The position numbers and the translations under genes are program-made. A stretch of DNA of 8,065 nt from an uncultured Fretibacterium sp. (GTDB lineage: Bacteria; Synergistota; Synergistia; Synergistales; Aminobacteriaceae). Location: positions 1 to 8,065 of the forward strand of contig CAJPSE010000068.1 of assembly GCA_905373185.1 (NCBI GenBank), given 5' to 3'. A model generated the notes under the pieces. The model was not told the origin of the DNA. It did no database searches and saw only the letters and a program-made list of their open reading frames with translations. Positions 1-5,491 of this stretch are shown here, one piece after another. How positions within the stretch are numbered: the stretch's first letter is position 1; each line of letters begins with the position of its first letter.

Positions 1-403
1 TCTCCACCCCGGTGCGCTCACGGCAACGCACCGTGCAGGCGATGTCGATACCGCACCGGCCGCCGCTCCGAAATACCCGGAACCGGATGTCCACCCCCGT
101 CAGCATGAGGGGATGACACATCGGGATTAGGTCGGAGGTTCGCTTCGCGGCCATGATCCCCGCCACCTGGGCCACGGCCAGGACATCCCCCTTCCCGATC
201 CGCCCCTCCTCGATCCGCCGCAGCGTGTCCTCGTTCGTGTGGACGGTCCCGGCGGCGCACGCGACGCGCTCGGTTTCCGACTTGTCCGAGACGTCCACCA
301 TCCGCGCCCGCCCCTCGTCGTTGAAATGCGTTAAGTCGGAGTGCGTTGAATCACAGTGCGTTGAATCGGGGTGCGTCAAAGCGTCATGTGCCGGCTTTTC
401 CAT
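1..403 (-). CDS. moaC: Cyclic pyranopterin monophosphate synthase MoaC (C-terminus cut by window edge)
   Basis: MoaC converts the MoaA product 3',8-cyclo-GTP into cyclic pyranopterin monophosphate in molybdenum cofactor synthesis. The 134 visible codons contain the family hallmarks: [14 protein letters not shown] (about 31-44), GRIGKGDV with the Lys at 71 matching catalytic E. coli Lys51, [17 protein letters not shown] with His97 matching His77, and the start of the RTGVE(MEAL) motif at the edge. About 45-50 C-terminal residues lie outside the window. The frame has no stop inside the window. ATG at 403 starts it; the ribosome site is weak (GGGAGG 17 bases upstream). A later Met at the MVDVSDK motif would remove conserved N-terminal sequence. 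It follows moaA on the same strand by 87 bases, so they are probably co-transcribed. Oddity: before the canonical LTHFN...GRARMVD start there are extra copies of a five-residue xDxTH repeat (residues 7-26). Family identity is certain; the exact start is less so. Confidence 0.95.
   Translation of the reverse strand, partial: MEKPAHDALTHPDSTHCDSTHSDLTHFNDEGRARMVDVSDKSETERVACAAGTVHTNEDTLRRIEEGRIGKGDVLAVAQVAGIMAAKRTSDLIPMCHPLMLTGVDIRFRVFRSGGRCGIDIACTVRCRERTGVE
326..385 (-). repeat. Four-copy 15-bp tandem repeat inside the 5' end of moaC
   Basis: Four adjacent 15-base units (326-340, 341-355, 356-370, 371-385; plus-strand type GTGCGTTGAATCnnn) encode [15 protein letters not shown] and SDLTH on the minus strand. 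The last unit is the normal start of MoaC (LTH before FN..G.A.MVDVS); the others look like in-frame expansions of it. The two middle units share their first 12 bases, and the outer units have diverged. Confidence 0.85.
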
Positions 404-490
404 GTCTCGATTGCCCCGTCCCTCCCGCTTTCCAGCTTCCATATCCCTATTCCATATCCCTATCGGCCTTCCGTATACGTATCGGCCACG
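404..490 (-). repeat. moaA-moaC spacer with a perfect 13-bp tandem duplication
   Basis: The 87-base spacer holds two head-to-tail copies of TTCCATATCCCTA (437-449 and 450-462). It also has two copies of TATCGGCC (461-468 and 480-487) flanking the palindromes GTATAC and ATACGTAT. I see no terminator or promoter here, so moaA and moaC may still share one transcript. The purine-rich stretch next to moaC (minus-strand GGGAGGGACGGGG) may supply the ribosome site. Confidence 0.75.
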
Positions 491-1435
491 TCAGCCTCCG
501 ATCCGGTTCATCGGGCGGGCGCTTTGGCTGCCCCGTCGCTCCATCTCGTGCTGGAGGGGCTTTTGCAGAATTCCGTCCCGAATGGCCCGGAACAGAGCCT
601 CGCCCCTCAGTCCCTTCAAGGGGATCTCCGTCTCAGAGTGGAGGCATGGTTTCAGCTTTCCGTCCGCCGTGACCCGTATCCGGTTGCATTCCGAACAAAA
701 CTTGTGGCTGAGCGGCCGGATCAGCCCCACCGTCCCCGCGTAGCCCGGAATACGGTAGCGGGCCGCCACGCCGTCCGCATCCGTCGGCCTCAGGTCCGGA
801 CAGGCCTCGAGCACCCGACCTCCCCCGACGAAGCGGGAGCGGTCCCAATCCGCGCACTCCCCGATGGGCATCAGCTCGATAAAGCGCACCTCGACGGGAC
901 GCTCCTGGGTGAGGGCGACGAAGTCGGGGATCTCGTCGTCGTTGACGCCCCCTATCAGCACCACGTTGAACTTGAGGCGGCCGAATCCCGCGCGGAGGGC
1001 TGCGTCGACGCCCTCCAGCACGTCGGTCAGGGATCCGCGCCGGGTGAGGGACGCGAAACGCTCCGGCCTCAGCGTGTCGAGGCTGACATTGAGACGGTCC
1101 ACCCCGGCCTCTCGGAGGGAACGCGCAAGGCCGCCCAGCAGGGAGCCGTTCGTGGTCAGGCAGAGCTCCCCGATGCCGCCGAGCTCCGCGATGCCGCTGC
1201 AGATGTCCAGAATGCCGCGCCGCACCAGAGGCTCTCCGCCCGTCACGCGCACCTTGCGCACCCCGCATCGGGCCGACTGGGCAGCCACGTCGACGCACTC
1301 CTCGACCGAAAGAACCTCCGAGTGGTCCTTCTTGGGCACCCCCGAGTCCGGCATGCAGTAGATGCAGCGGTAATTGCAGAGGTCGGTCACGGAAAGCCGC
1401 AGATAGTCGATCCTTCGTCCGTATGCGTCATTCAC
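491..1435 (-). CDS. moaA: GTP 3',8-cyclase MoaA (radical SAM)
   Basis: This radical SAM enzyme rearranges GTP to 3',8-cyclo-7,8-dihydro-GTP, the first committed step of molybdenum cofactor synthesis, in the cytoplasm. At 314 residues it is close to the usual family length. The N-terminal SAM cluster motif CxxxCxxC is Cys20, Cys24, Cys27 (CNYRCIYC). The SAM-binding GGEP is at 66-69, followed by the TTNGSLL and LNVSLDTL strands. The second, GTP-binding [4Fe-4S] cluster uses Cys247, Cys250 and Cys264 (FCSECNRIRVT...KPCL). The chain ends in the catalytically important C-terminal Gly-Gly (NRIGG), so it is complete. The GTG start is preceded by GGGGGAGG; no in-frame ATG lies close by. It is the promoter-proximal gene of a moaA-moaC unit. 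Nothing suggests damage. Confidence 0.98.
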   Translation of the reverse strand: MNDAYGRRIDYLRLSVTDLCNYRCIYCMPDSGVPKKDHSEVLSVEECVDVAAQSARCGVRKVRVTGGEPLVRRGILDICSGIAELGGIGELCLTTNGSLLGGLARSLREAGVDRLNVSLDTLRPERFASLTRRGSLTDVLEGVDAALRAGFGRLKFNVVLIGGVNDDEIPDFVALTQERPVEVRFIELMPIGECADWDRSRFVGGGRVLEACPDLRPTDADGVAARYRIPGYAGTVGLIRPLSHKFCSECNRIRVTADGKLKPCLHSETEIPLKGLRGEALFRAIRDGILQKPLQHEMERRGSQSARPMNRIGG

Positions 1436-1510
1436 GATCCTCCCCCCTCGCCCTCTCGCGCAGAGGCATCAAGTTATTTCCCAAAACAAATCGAAACGCA
1501 TTATTTTTGA

Positions 1511-1539
1511 AGCATAGGGGAAAAACGGAGAGTTGTCAA
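1511..1539 (-). promoter_or_regulatory. Promoter of moaA
   Basis: On the minus strand a perfect -35 box TTGACA (1534-1539) is followed by a 17-base spacer and a -10 box TATGCT (1511-1516, 4 of 6 matches). Predicted transcription starts near 1503, giving a leader of about 70 bases before the GTG of moaA. The stretch is much richer in A and T than the genes around it. Confidence 0.65.
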
Positions 1540-1581
1540 ATTGAAAAGAAAGCCCTTGCGAGAAAAAGAGGAAAAGCCTTC

Positions 1582-1621
1582 AAAAAAGATGCAGAGGGTA
1601 CGCCCTGGAAGGGCTGCATCT
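1582..1621 (-). terminator. Minus-strand intrinsic terminator-like hairpin upstream of the moaA promoter
   Basis: AGATGCAG (1587-1594) pairs perfectly with CTGCATCT (1614-1621). The interior can fold further (AGGG/CCCT or GCCCT/AGGGC). Read on the minus strand, the stem runs straight into six U residues (1582-1587), the form of a Rho-independent terminator. No minus-strand gene ends here: the gene on the other side is the plus-strand redoxin. A small hairpin CGGC-ATAAA-GCCG (1629-1641) precedes it on the minus strand. It could insulate moaA, attenuate a longer moa leader, or end a short RNA. Confidence 0.6.
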
Positions 1622-1660
1622 GCGCGGACGGCTTTATGCCGGTGCGAAATCGATATCGGA

Positions 1661-1666
1661 TATAAT
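1661..1666 (+). promoter_or_regulatory. Possible -10 box of the redoxin selenoprotein gene
   Basis: A perfect TATAAT lies 60 bases before the redoxin start codon. No convincing -35 box is found 16-19 bases upstream, so it may depend on an activator; the palindrome CGATATCG (1651-1658) is next to it. The implied leader (about 1673-1726) carries the perfect inverted repeat GAAAAAA-C-TTTTTTC (1689-1703), then the ribosome site AAGGAGG (1710-1716). Confidence 0.45.
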
Positions 1667-1726
1667 TGACACTAGAGGTTGTTCTGAGGAAAAAACTTTT
1701 TTCTGCATGAAGGAGGCTGGAAAATA

Positions 1727-2347
1727 ATGTTGAAGGAAAAGCTGGACCGATTCCGTTCGGACTCTCATTCGCGCTTCACCGAGGAGCAGCTGAAGCTCAT
1801 GAGGCGATTTCAGGATAACGTGGGGGCGATGGTGCGCAGGACGCCGAGGGTAGGGGATTTTCTGCCGCCGCTTCCCTCCGCGGCAGGGGCGGCGGAACCG
1901 CGATGTCCCCGTCGGCTGGCCCTGGTCTTCTTCAGGGGGGCGTGGTGAGGCTACTGCGTCCTGCAGTTGCAGGACTATAACGCGGCCCTCGAGGCGTTCC
2001 ATTCCAGGAATACGGATGTCGTCGCCCTCTCCCCGATGACCGGAGAGAGGATGGATGCGCTGGCCGAAAAGTTGAAGCTGGGCTTTCCCCTGTTGAGCGA
2101 CCCCGGCAACGCCTATGCGCGGAGCCTGGACCTGGTCTTCGCGGTCGAGCCGGCCGTTCGGGATGTTTATCGGACCAAGGGGTTGGACCTCTCGGAGTAC
2201 AACGGAGACGAGAGCTGGGAGCTCCCCGTGACGGCCGTTTTCGTGTGTGATGAGGCTCGAAAGGTCCTTTATGCCTGGACGGAGTCGGACTACTCCCGGA
2301 GGCCTGGTTCCGAGGAGTTGCTGGCGGTCCTCGACGGGCGGAACTGA
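1727..2347 (+). CDS. Peroxiredoxin-like (AhpC/TSA, thioredoxin fold) selenoprotein, Sec at codon 74 (TGA 1946-1948)
   Basis: This is a 206-residue thiol/selenol redoxin of the AhpC/TSA 'peroxiredoxin-like' family, probably a cytoplasmic peroxide or disulfide reductase; the exact substrate is unknown. ATG at 1727 follows AAGGAGG with a 10-base gap. Residues 1-73 give a helical N-terminus, the VGDFLPPLPS strand and the LALVFFRGAW strand. An in-frame TGA follows, then GYC, helix VLQLQDYNAALEAF, DVVALSP, FPLLSDPGN and the C-terminal SWELPVTAVFVCD strand. Relatives carry FYRGGWCPYC at this spot, so the TGA falls exactly on the first redox cysteine and makes a U-x-x-C motif (U74, C77). The frame after it is fully conserved in character, and TGA again serves as the true stop at 2345. 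A SECIS-like hairpin follows the internal TGA. A nonsense mutation is the alternative, but position and hairpin argue against it. Two separate ORF calls (1727-1948, 1967-2347) would be wrong. Confidence 0.9.
1946..1975 (+). promoter_or_regulatory. Sec codon and bacterial SECIS-like hairpin of the redoxin gene
   Basis: After TGA (1946-1948) and a nine-base spacer, GTCCTGC (1958-1964) pairs perfectly with GCAGGAC (1969-1975) around the loop AGTT. The loop begins 16 bases after the TGA and has G as its second base. That meets the known bacterial SECIS pattern, in which a short stem-loop directly after UGA with G among the first two loop bases is bound by SelB. The hairpin lies inside coding sequence, as bacterial SECIS elements do. 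Confidence 0.82.
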
Positions 2348-2368
2348 CGCTTCATGGACCGCTGCGTG

Positions 2369-2409
2369 ATATGCGGGCGCTTCCCCGTTCGAGGGGAGCG
2401 CCCGCATAT
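2369..2409. terminator. Large hairpin between convergent genes
   Basis: ATATGCGGGCGCTTCCCC (2369-2386) pairs with GGGGAGCGCCCGCATAT (2393-2409): about 17 base pairs with one bulged T and a six-base loop. It sits between the redoxin stop and the stop of the convergent cyclase gene, so it probably ends or stabilises both messages. No U-run follows on either strand, so classic intrinsic termination is uncertain. Confidence 0.6.
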
Positions 2410-2445
2410 GGGCCACGAGGCGTTTTGCCGCTCGAGGCCGAGGGC

Positions 2446-3207
2446 TCAGGGCAGGATGGCGAACACCCTGGCCGGGAAACCGGATCCTTTGTAGGGCTTG
2501 GGCCAGGAGGCGACGACCAGGGAGCCCCACTCGGGGAGCAGGTCGAGGTTCGTCAGCAGTTCGATCTGATAGATGTCCCGGGACAGCACGTAGGTCTCCC
2601 CCGGAAGGCTTCCGGTGCACCCGGGGTCGGTGTCCGTGGTCTCGTGCCCCAGTGCGCGGACGTGCCGTTCCTCGCAGAGGACCCGCAGAAGCTCCATCCC
2701 CCAGCCCGGAAAGTGAGGCACCCCGGACGCATCGGCATTGGTGAACGCGGCCTCGTCCGGCCAGCGCTTGTGCCAGTCCGTGCGCAACGCGACGAAGGCC
2801 CCCTCGGGCAGGCGGCCGTTCCGGCGCTCCCAATCCGCCAGGTCCTCGGGGGCGGCCGCGTAGTCCGGGTTCCCCGCCGCCTTCTCGTGGACGTCCAAAA
2901 CGGCAAGAGGGCAGATCATCTCCTTCACGTCCAGCTCGTCCAGGGTCCGCATTCCCTTGATGAAGTGTGCGGGCGGGTCGACGTGCGTGCCCCACTGGCC
3001 GCTGTGCGTGTAAAGGTGGCCCAGAAACCCCGAGCCCAGCGTCCCGATCCCCTCGTCGTAGTGGTAGATGGTCTCCATCCTCGCCGGAGGAAAGCCGGGC
3101 CAGTGAGGGATCTGGGCGGAGAACGCGTGGGTCATGTCCACAAAGTGCTTGGTCTTCAAAACCTCGAAAATCTCCAGCAGACTGATACCGTTCGGGGATT
3201 GCACCAT
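2446..3207 (-). CDS. Cyclase-family metal-dependent hydrolase (kynurenine formamidase/isatin hydrolase-like)
   Basis: This is a 253-residue member of the cyclase family (Pfam PF04199 type), whose known members hydrolyse N-formylkynurenine, isatin and related amides or lactams using Mn or Zn. Its own substrate is unknown. The start of the fold is FVDMTHAFSAQIPHWPGFPP (22-41). The metal motif is QWGTHVDPPAHF (71-82), with His75, Asp77 and His81 as in the family HxxxHxD...H pattern. LRTDW (about 141-145), PGWGMELL and the late ALGHETTDTDPG stretch are also family-like. The first metal-site His is Gln71 here, which may mark a subfamily. ATG at 3207 has AAGGAG eight bases upstream. The end (RVFAILP) matches complete relatives. 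It stands alone, convergent with the redoxin gene, with no kyn genes nearby, so a kynurenine role should not be assumed. Confidence 0.88.
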   Translation of the reverse strand: MVQSPNGISLLEIFEVLKTKHFVDMTHAFSAQIPHWPGFPPARMETIYHYDEGIGTLGSGFLGHLYTHSGQWGTHVDPPAHFIKGMRTLDELDVKEMICPLAVLDVHEKAAGNPDYAAAPEDLADWERRNGRLPEGAFVALRTDWHKRWPDEAAFTNADASGVPHFPGWGMELLRVLCEERHVRALGHETTDTDPGCTGSLPGETYVLSRDIYQIELLTNLDLLPEWGSLVVASWPKPYKGSGFPARVFAILP

Positions 3208-3625
3208 GACACTCGCTCCTTTTTACCGATTTGTGCGGTCGTCTGCGCCGTGTGAGGCCGACGCTCCGGAACTCCGCAGTTTCCGAGAGCGGACGGGGAT
3301 GTTCCGGGACTCCGCCGTCGAGCCGAGGGCTTTTTCACGACACCGGCCGCGTGCTCCATCTTTTTTGCCCTGTTCCATTATGCTAACTTAAATGTGCAGC
3401 GAAGTAAAGTTGGGATGTCGATGAGTGGAAATGTCGATGAGTTCGCCGGGCCGAAGATATGCCGTGATCTTTTCATGGGCGGGGGCGATGGGTTTTTTCG
3501 GTAAAATGCTCTTATGGGATTCTTGGCGCTGCTCTAAAATGTTCGTGTCCTGTGGGGCGTTTGTCTTGAATGAAGCGAGCCCTGCGGGAGGCAATCCGTG
3601 TGTTGAAGAGAGGAAGGGAAGTGAC
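3208..3625. other. Gene-free stretch between divergent cyclase and small selenoprotein genes
   Basis: I find no credible gene in these 418 bases; open frames here lack ribosome sites and family-like sequence. Toward the cyclase gene, the minus strand has a weak candidate promoter (TTTACT, 17 bases, TAGCAT, about 3381-3409). Two imperfect 18-base direct repeats (3263-3280 and 3301-3318, 15 of 18 identical) lie in the cyclase leader. A perfect 12-base direct repeat ATGTCGATGAGT occurs at 3415-3426 and 3431-3442, a 16-base period. On the plus strand TAAAAT sequences near 3501 and 3535 could be -10 boxes for the small selenoprotein gene, but without good -35 boxes. GC content drops in the middle of this stretch. 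Confidence 0.5.
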
Positions 3626-4018
3626 GTGGTGTTGAGGAAACTTTTGGCTGTCGCTCTGTTGTGCTGCCTTTTTCCCCTCGCGAACGCGGGGGCAGACGAG
3701 ACGGCCTTCCGGCTCACTCCGGAGGGTGCCGCTTTGCTGCGGGAGCGCGGCTCCGTAGGGTATCTTTACTGGGGGACGTATCGGGGCTGTTGAGGGGAGG
3801 GCGAATCCATTCTCGTTGGGAATGGCGCACCCGATCTTTTGAAGAGCTCCAAGCTGGGATACGAGAAGGTGAAGGGGGAATACGTCAAAACCGAGGCCGA
3901 CGGTTTTACCCTTTACATCCGGTCCGATATGAGGTTCGAGGGAGGCATCCCCCTGATCGATCGCAGGGACTACCGAGGGGTATCGTATCTGCTGGTTCGC
4001 AACGCCCTGGAGGATTAG
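3626..4018 (+). CDS. Small secreted candidate selenoprotein with Cys-Sec motif (TGA 3791-3793), unknown family
   Basis: I do not recognise this family. Read through one in-frame TGA at codon 56, it is a 130-residue protein ending at TAG 4016-4018. Residues 1-23 form a signal peptide: a basic VLRK, a hydrophobic core (LLAVALLCCLFPLA) and the likely cleavage site ANA-GA, so it probably acts outside the cytoplasmic membrane. The mature part has TPEGAALLRERG, then YLYWGTYRGC-U-GEGES, giving adjacent Cys55-Sec56, and a soluble C-terminal half (GYEKVKGEYVKTEADGFTLY...DYRGVSYLLVRN) with alternating beta-like pattern. The 74 codons after TGA are open and protein-like. GTG at 3626 follows AGGAAGGG by seven bases; GTG at 3629 is equally possible. 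A SECIS-like hairpin follows the TGA and a terminator follows the stop. The vicinal Cys-Sec suggests redox or metal-binding work, as inference only. The alternative is a pseudogene or a 55-residue product. Confidence 0.75.
3791..3825 (+). promoter_or_regulatory. Sec codon and SECIS-like hairpin of the small secreted protein gene
   Basis: TGA (3791-3793) is followed 13 bases later by CCATTCTC (3807-3814) pairing with GGGAATGG (3818-3825), eight pairs including one T-G wobble, around loop GTT. If only the six outer pairs form, the loop is TCGTTGG. The tight loop starts 21 bases after TGA with G first, inside the known spacing and loop rule for bacterial SECIS elements. It resembles the redoxin hairpin in placement, not in sequence. 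Confidence 0.7.
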
Positions 4019-4041
4019 ACAGGATTGGAATCAATGCGAAA

Positions 4042-4082
4042 GAGGTGGCGTCGGGGGTTCCGGCGCCGCCTCCTCACCTTTT
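4042..4082 (+). terminator. Hairpin terminator after the small selenoprotein gene
   Basis: GAGGTGGCGTCGG (4042-4054) pairs with CCGGCGCCGCCTC (4060-4072): 13 pairs, two of them G-T wobbles, around loop GGGTT. TTTT follows at 4079-4082 after six bases. It lies 23 bases after the TAG stop and just before the end of the convergent DUF819 gene, so it probably serves both. Its presence suggests that transcription, and therefore the gene, normally reaches past the TGA. Confidence 0.65.
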
Positions 4083-4096
4083 AATCTTGGATGGGC

Positions 4097-5302
4097 TCAC
4101 AGACCAAGGACCTTGGGGAATACGGCCTGTCCCAGGGCGATGGCGACCCAGTTTCCGATGACGTAGCCCCAGACCCCGACAAGCATCGCTGGAAGGACGA
4201 GGTCGTCCCAACCCTTGCTGATGGCCATCGCTGCGGCGGTCGTCGGACCGCCGATCGTGGCGTTGGATGAGATCAGCAGCTCCTCCATGTTGAGCCCGAA
4301 CAGCTTGCCCACAAGTAGCGTCACCACCATGTTGACCACGACCGCGAACGAGCAGAAGAGCAGGATGATCGGGCTCTGGAGCAGAATGGCCTTGATGGAG
4401 GCGGGAGTCCCTATGACCACCAGGAAGATGTAGATGAGGAAGGTCCCGATCTCCTGAGAGCCCCGGGCCTCCTCGAAGAACTTGGGGAACAGCGTGACGG
4501 CCAGCACCGTCAGCGTCGTCACGGCGAAATATTTGCTGCCCAGAATGCCACGCAGGGCGGTGGGCAGGGAGGGATGCGCTCCCATCCAGTCCGCCAGCTT
4601 GACGGAGACCGCCACCAGGATGAAGCCGGAGGCCACGACCTTTGCGATGTCGAGAAGCGAGATCTCCTTGCGTCCCCAGTAGCTTGCGGCGCGATTCTCG
4701 CCATCCCGGATCCCCTCGTTGGCGGCCCTTTCATAGGGATGCGCGTAGTGCTTGCGGAAGAACGCGATGTTGGGAATGGCCAGGAGCACGAAGAAGTAGA
4801 GCGCCATGTTCAGGTTGTCCGCGACGATGGAGGCGTTGATAACGTTCTGTGAGGTATGGAACTGGGAGGACATGGCGACGAAGTTGACCGTGCCGCCGAT
4901 ATAGCTGCCCGTAATCATGGCGCCGACCTGGAGCGCCTCCGGCATCCAGCGCCCAAAGAAAAGCAGCCCCAGGACGGTGCCGACAACGGTCCCGATGGTC
5001 GCGATGTGGAACGCCAGGAACGTCCTTCCGCTCTCCAGCCATATCTTGCGCAGGTTCGCCTTGAAGAGCATGATGGGGACGGCCAGCAGCACCACATAGC
5101 CCCATATGCTGTCGTAGACCGGGCTGTCCGTGGGGATGACCCCCAGGTTGGCCAAAACCAGCGCCCCCAGCAGCGCGATGATCGCGCCGCTGACCTTTGC
5201 GGCCCAGCGGTACCTCTGTTCCAGGTAGATGCTCACGGCAGCCCACCCGACGATAATTGCCCACAACGACCAGATGTCGTCCGCCTTGATCCAGGTCTCC
5301 AT
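4097..5302 (-). CDS. DUF819 family integral membrane protein (YjcL-like permease)
   Basis: This 401-residue polytopic inner membrane protein matches the DUF819 family (Pfam PF05684), whose transport substrate is not settled. About ten to twelve hydrophobic segments are visible (roughly 11-27, 36-53, 65-80, 95-116, 122-140, 155-181, 216-238, 257-273, 285-302, 309-334, 367-392), with one polar cytoplasmic-type loop at about 183-215. Two related Gly/Thr-rich stretches carry the family signature: GSYIGGTVNFVA (132-143) and SSNATIGGPTTAAAMA (345-360). Their similarity fits an internally duplicated transporter fold. The end motif PAMLVGVWGYVIGN is also typical. ATG at 5302 has GGGGAGG 12 bases upstream, a rather long gap. 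It is separated from the exonuclease gene by 189 bases in which I see no clear promoter or terminator. Family identity is secure; function is not. Confidence 0.9.
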   Translation of the reverse strand: METWIKADDIWSLWAIIVGWAAVSIYLEQRYRWAAKVSGAIIALLGALVLANLGVIPTDSPVYDSIWGYVVLLAVPIMLFKANLRKIWLESGRTFLAFHIATIGTVVGTVLGLLFFGRWMPEALQVGAMITGSYIGGTVNFVAMSSQFHTSQNVINASIVADNLNMALYFFVLLAIPNIAFFRKHYAHPYERAANEGIRDGENRAASYWGRKEISLLDIAKVVASGFILVAVSVKLADWMGAHPSLPTALRGILGSKYFAVTTLTVLAVTLFPKFFEEARGSQEIGTFLIYIFLVVIGTPASIKAILLQSPIILLFCSFAVVVNMVVTLLVGKLFGLNMEELLISSNATIGGPTTAAAMAISKGWDDLVLPAMLVGVWGYVIGNWVAIALGQAVFPKVLGL

Positions 5303-5491
5303 AGCGATCTCAATCCTCCCCGATCGATTCGATATCCCCGGCCGGATCGCCGGAGTGATTCCAGTTCATACGTAAAGGGCTCAATACCCCAGGGGCCCCA
5401 GCCAGTCGAGGACGGCTCTCTCAGTGCCCCATCACCGTCCCGGCCGAGGCGGGGGAGGGAGCTGTCCCGGTCCCAAATAGGGCCCTGGATT

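Noticed and set aside
371..1510. Long plus-strand open frame opposite moaA and moaC
   Set aside because: It is a shadow of GC-rich codons on the other strand: low-complexity, no ribosome site, no recognisable domain, and moaA is unmistakable.
1727..2347. Redoxin as a pseudogene broken by a nonsense mutation
   Set aside because: The TGA sits exactly on the catalytic Cys position, a SECIS-like hairpin follows it, and the rest of the frame is intact. A random stop would not be expected at that codon.
2354..2420. Small Cys-containing frame (MDRCVICGRF...) after the redoxin stop
   Set aside because: The sequence is fully explained by the long hairpin at 2369-2409, and no ribosome site precedes it.
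1634..2995. 453-codon minus-strand open frame opposite the redoxin and across part of the cyclase
   Set aside because: It is Arg/Pro/Gly-rich with no family resemblance and overlaps two well-supported genes in other frames.
3425..3625. In-frame open extension upstream of the small selenoprotein (start near 3425)
   Set aside because: It would put a Met/Trp/Cys-rich, unfamily-like stretch before a clear signal peptide, while a ribosome site lies directly before GTG 3626/3629. The composition is that of intergenic sequence.
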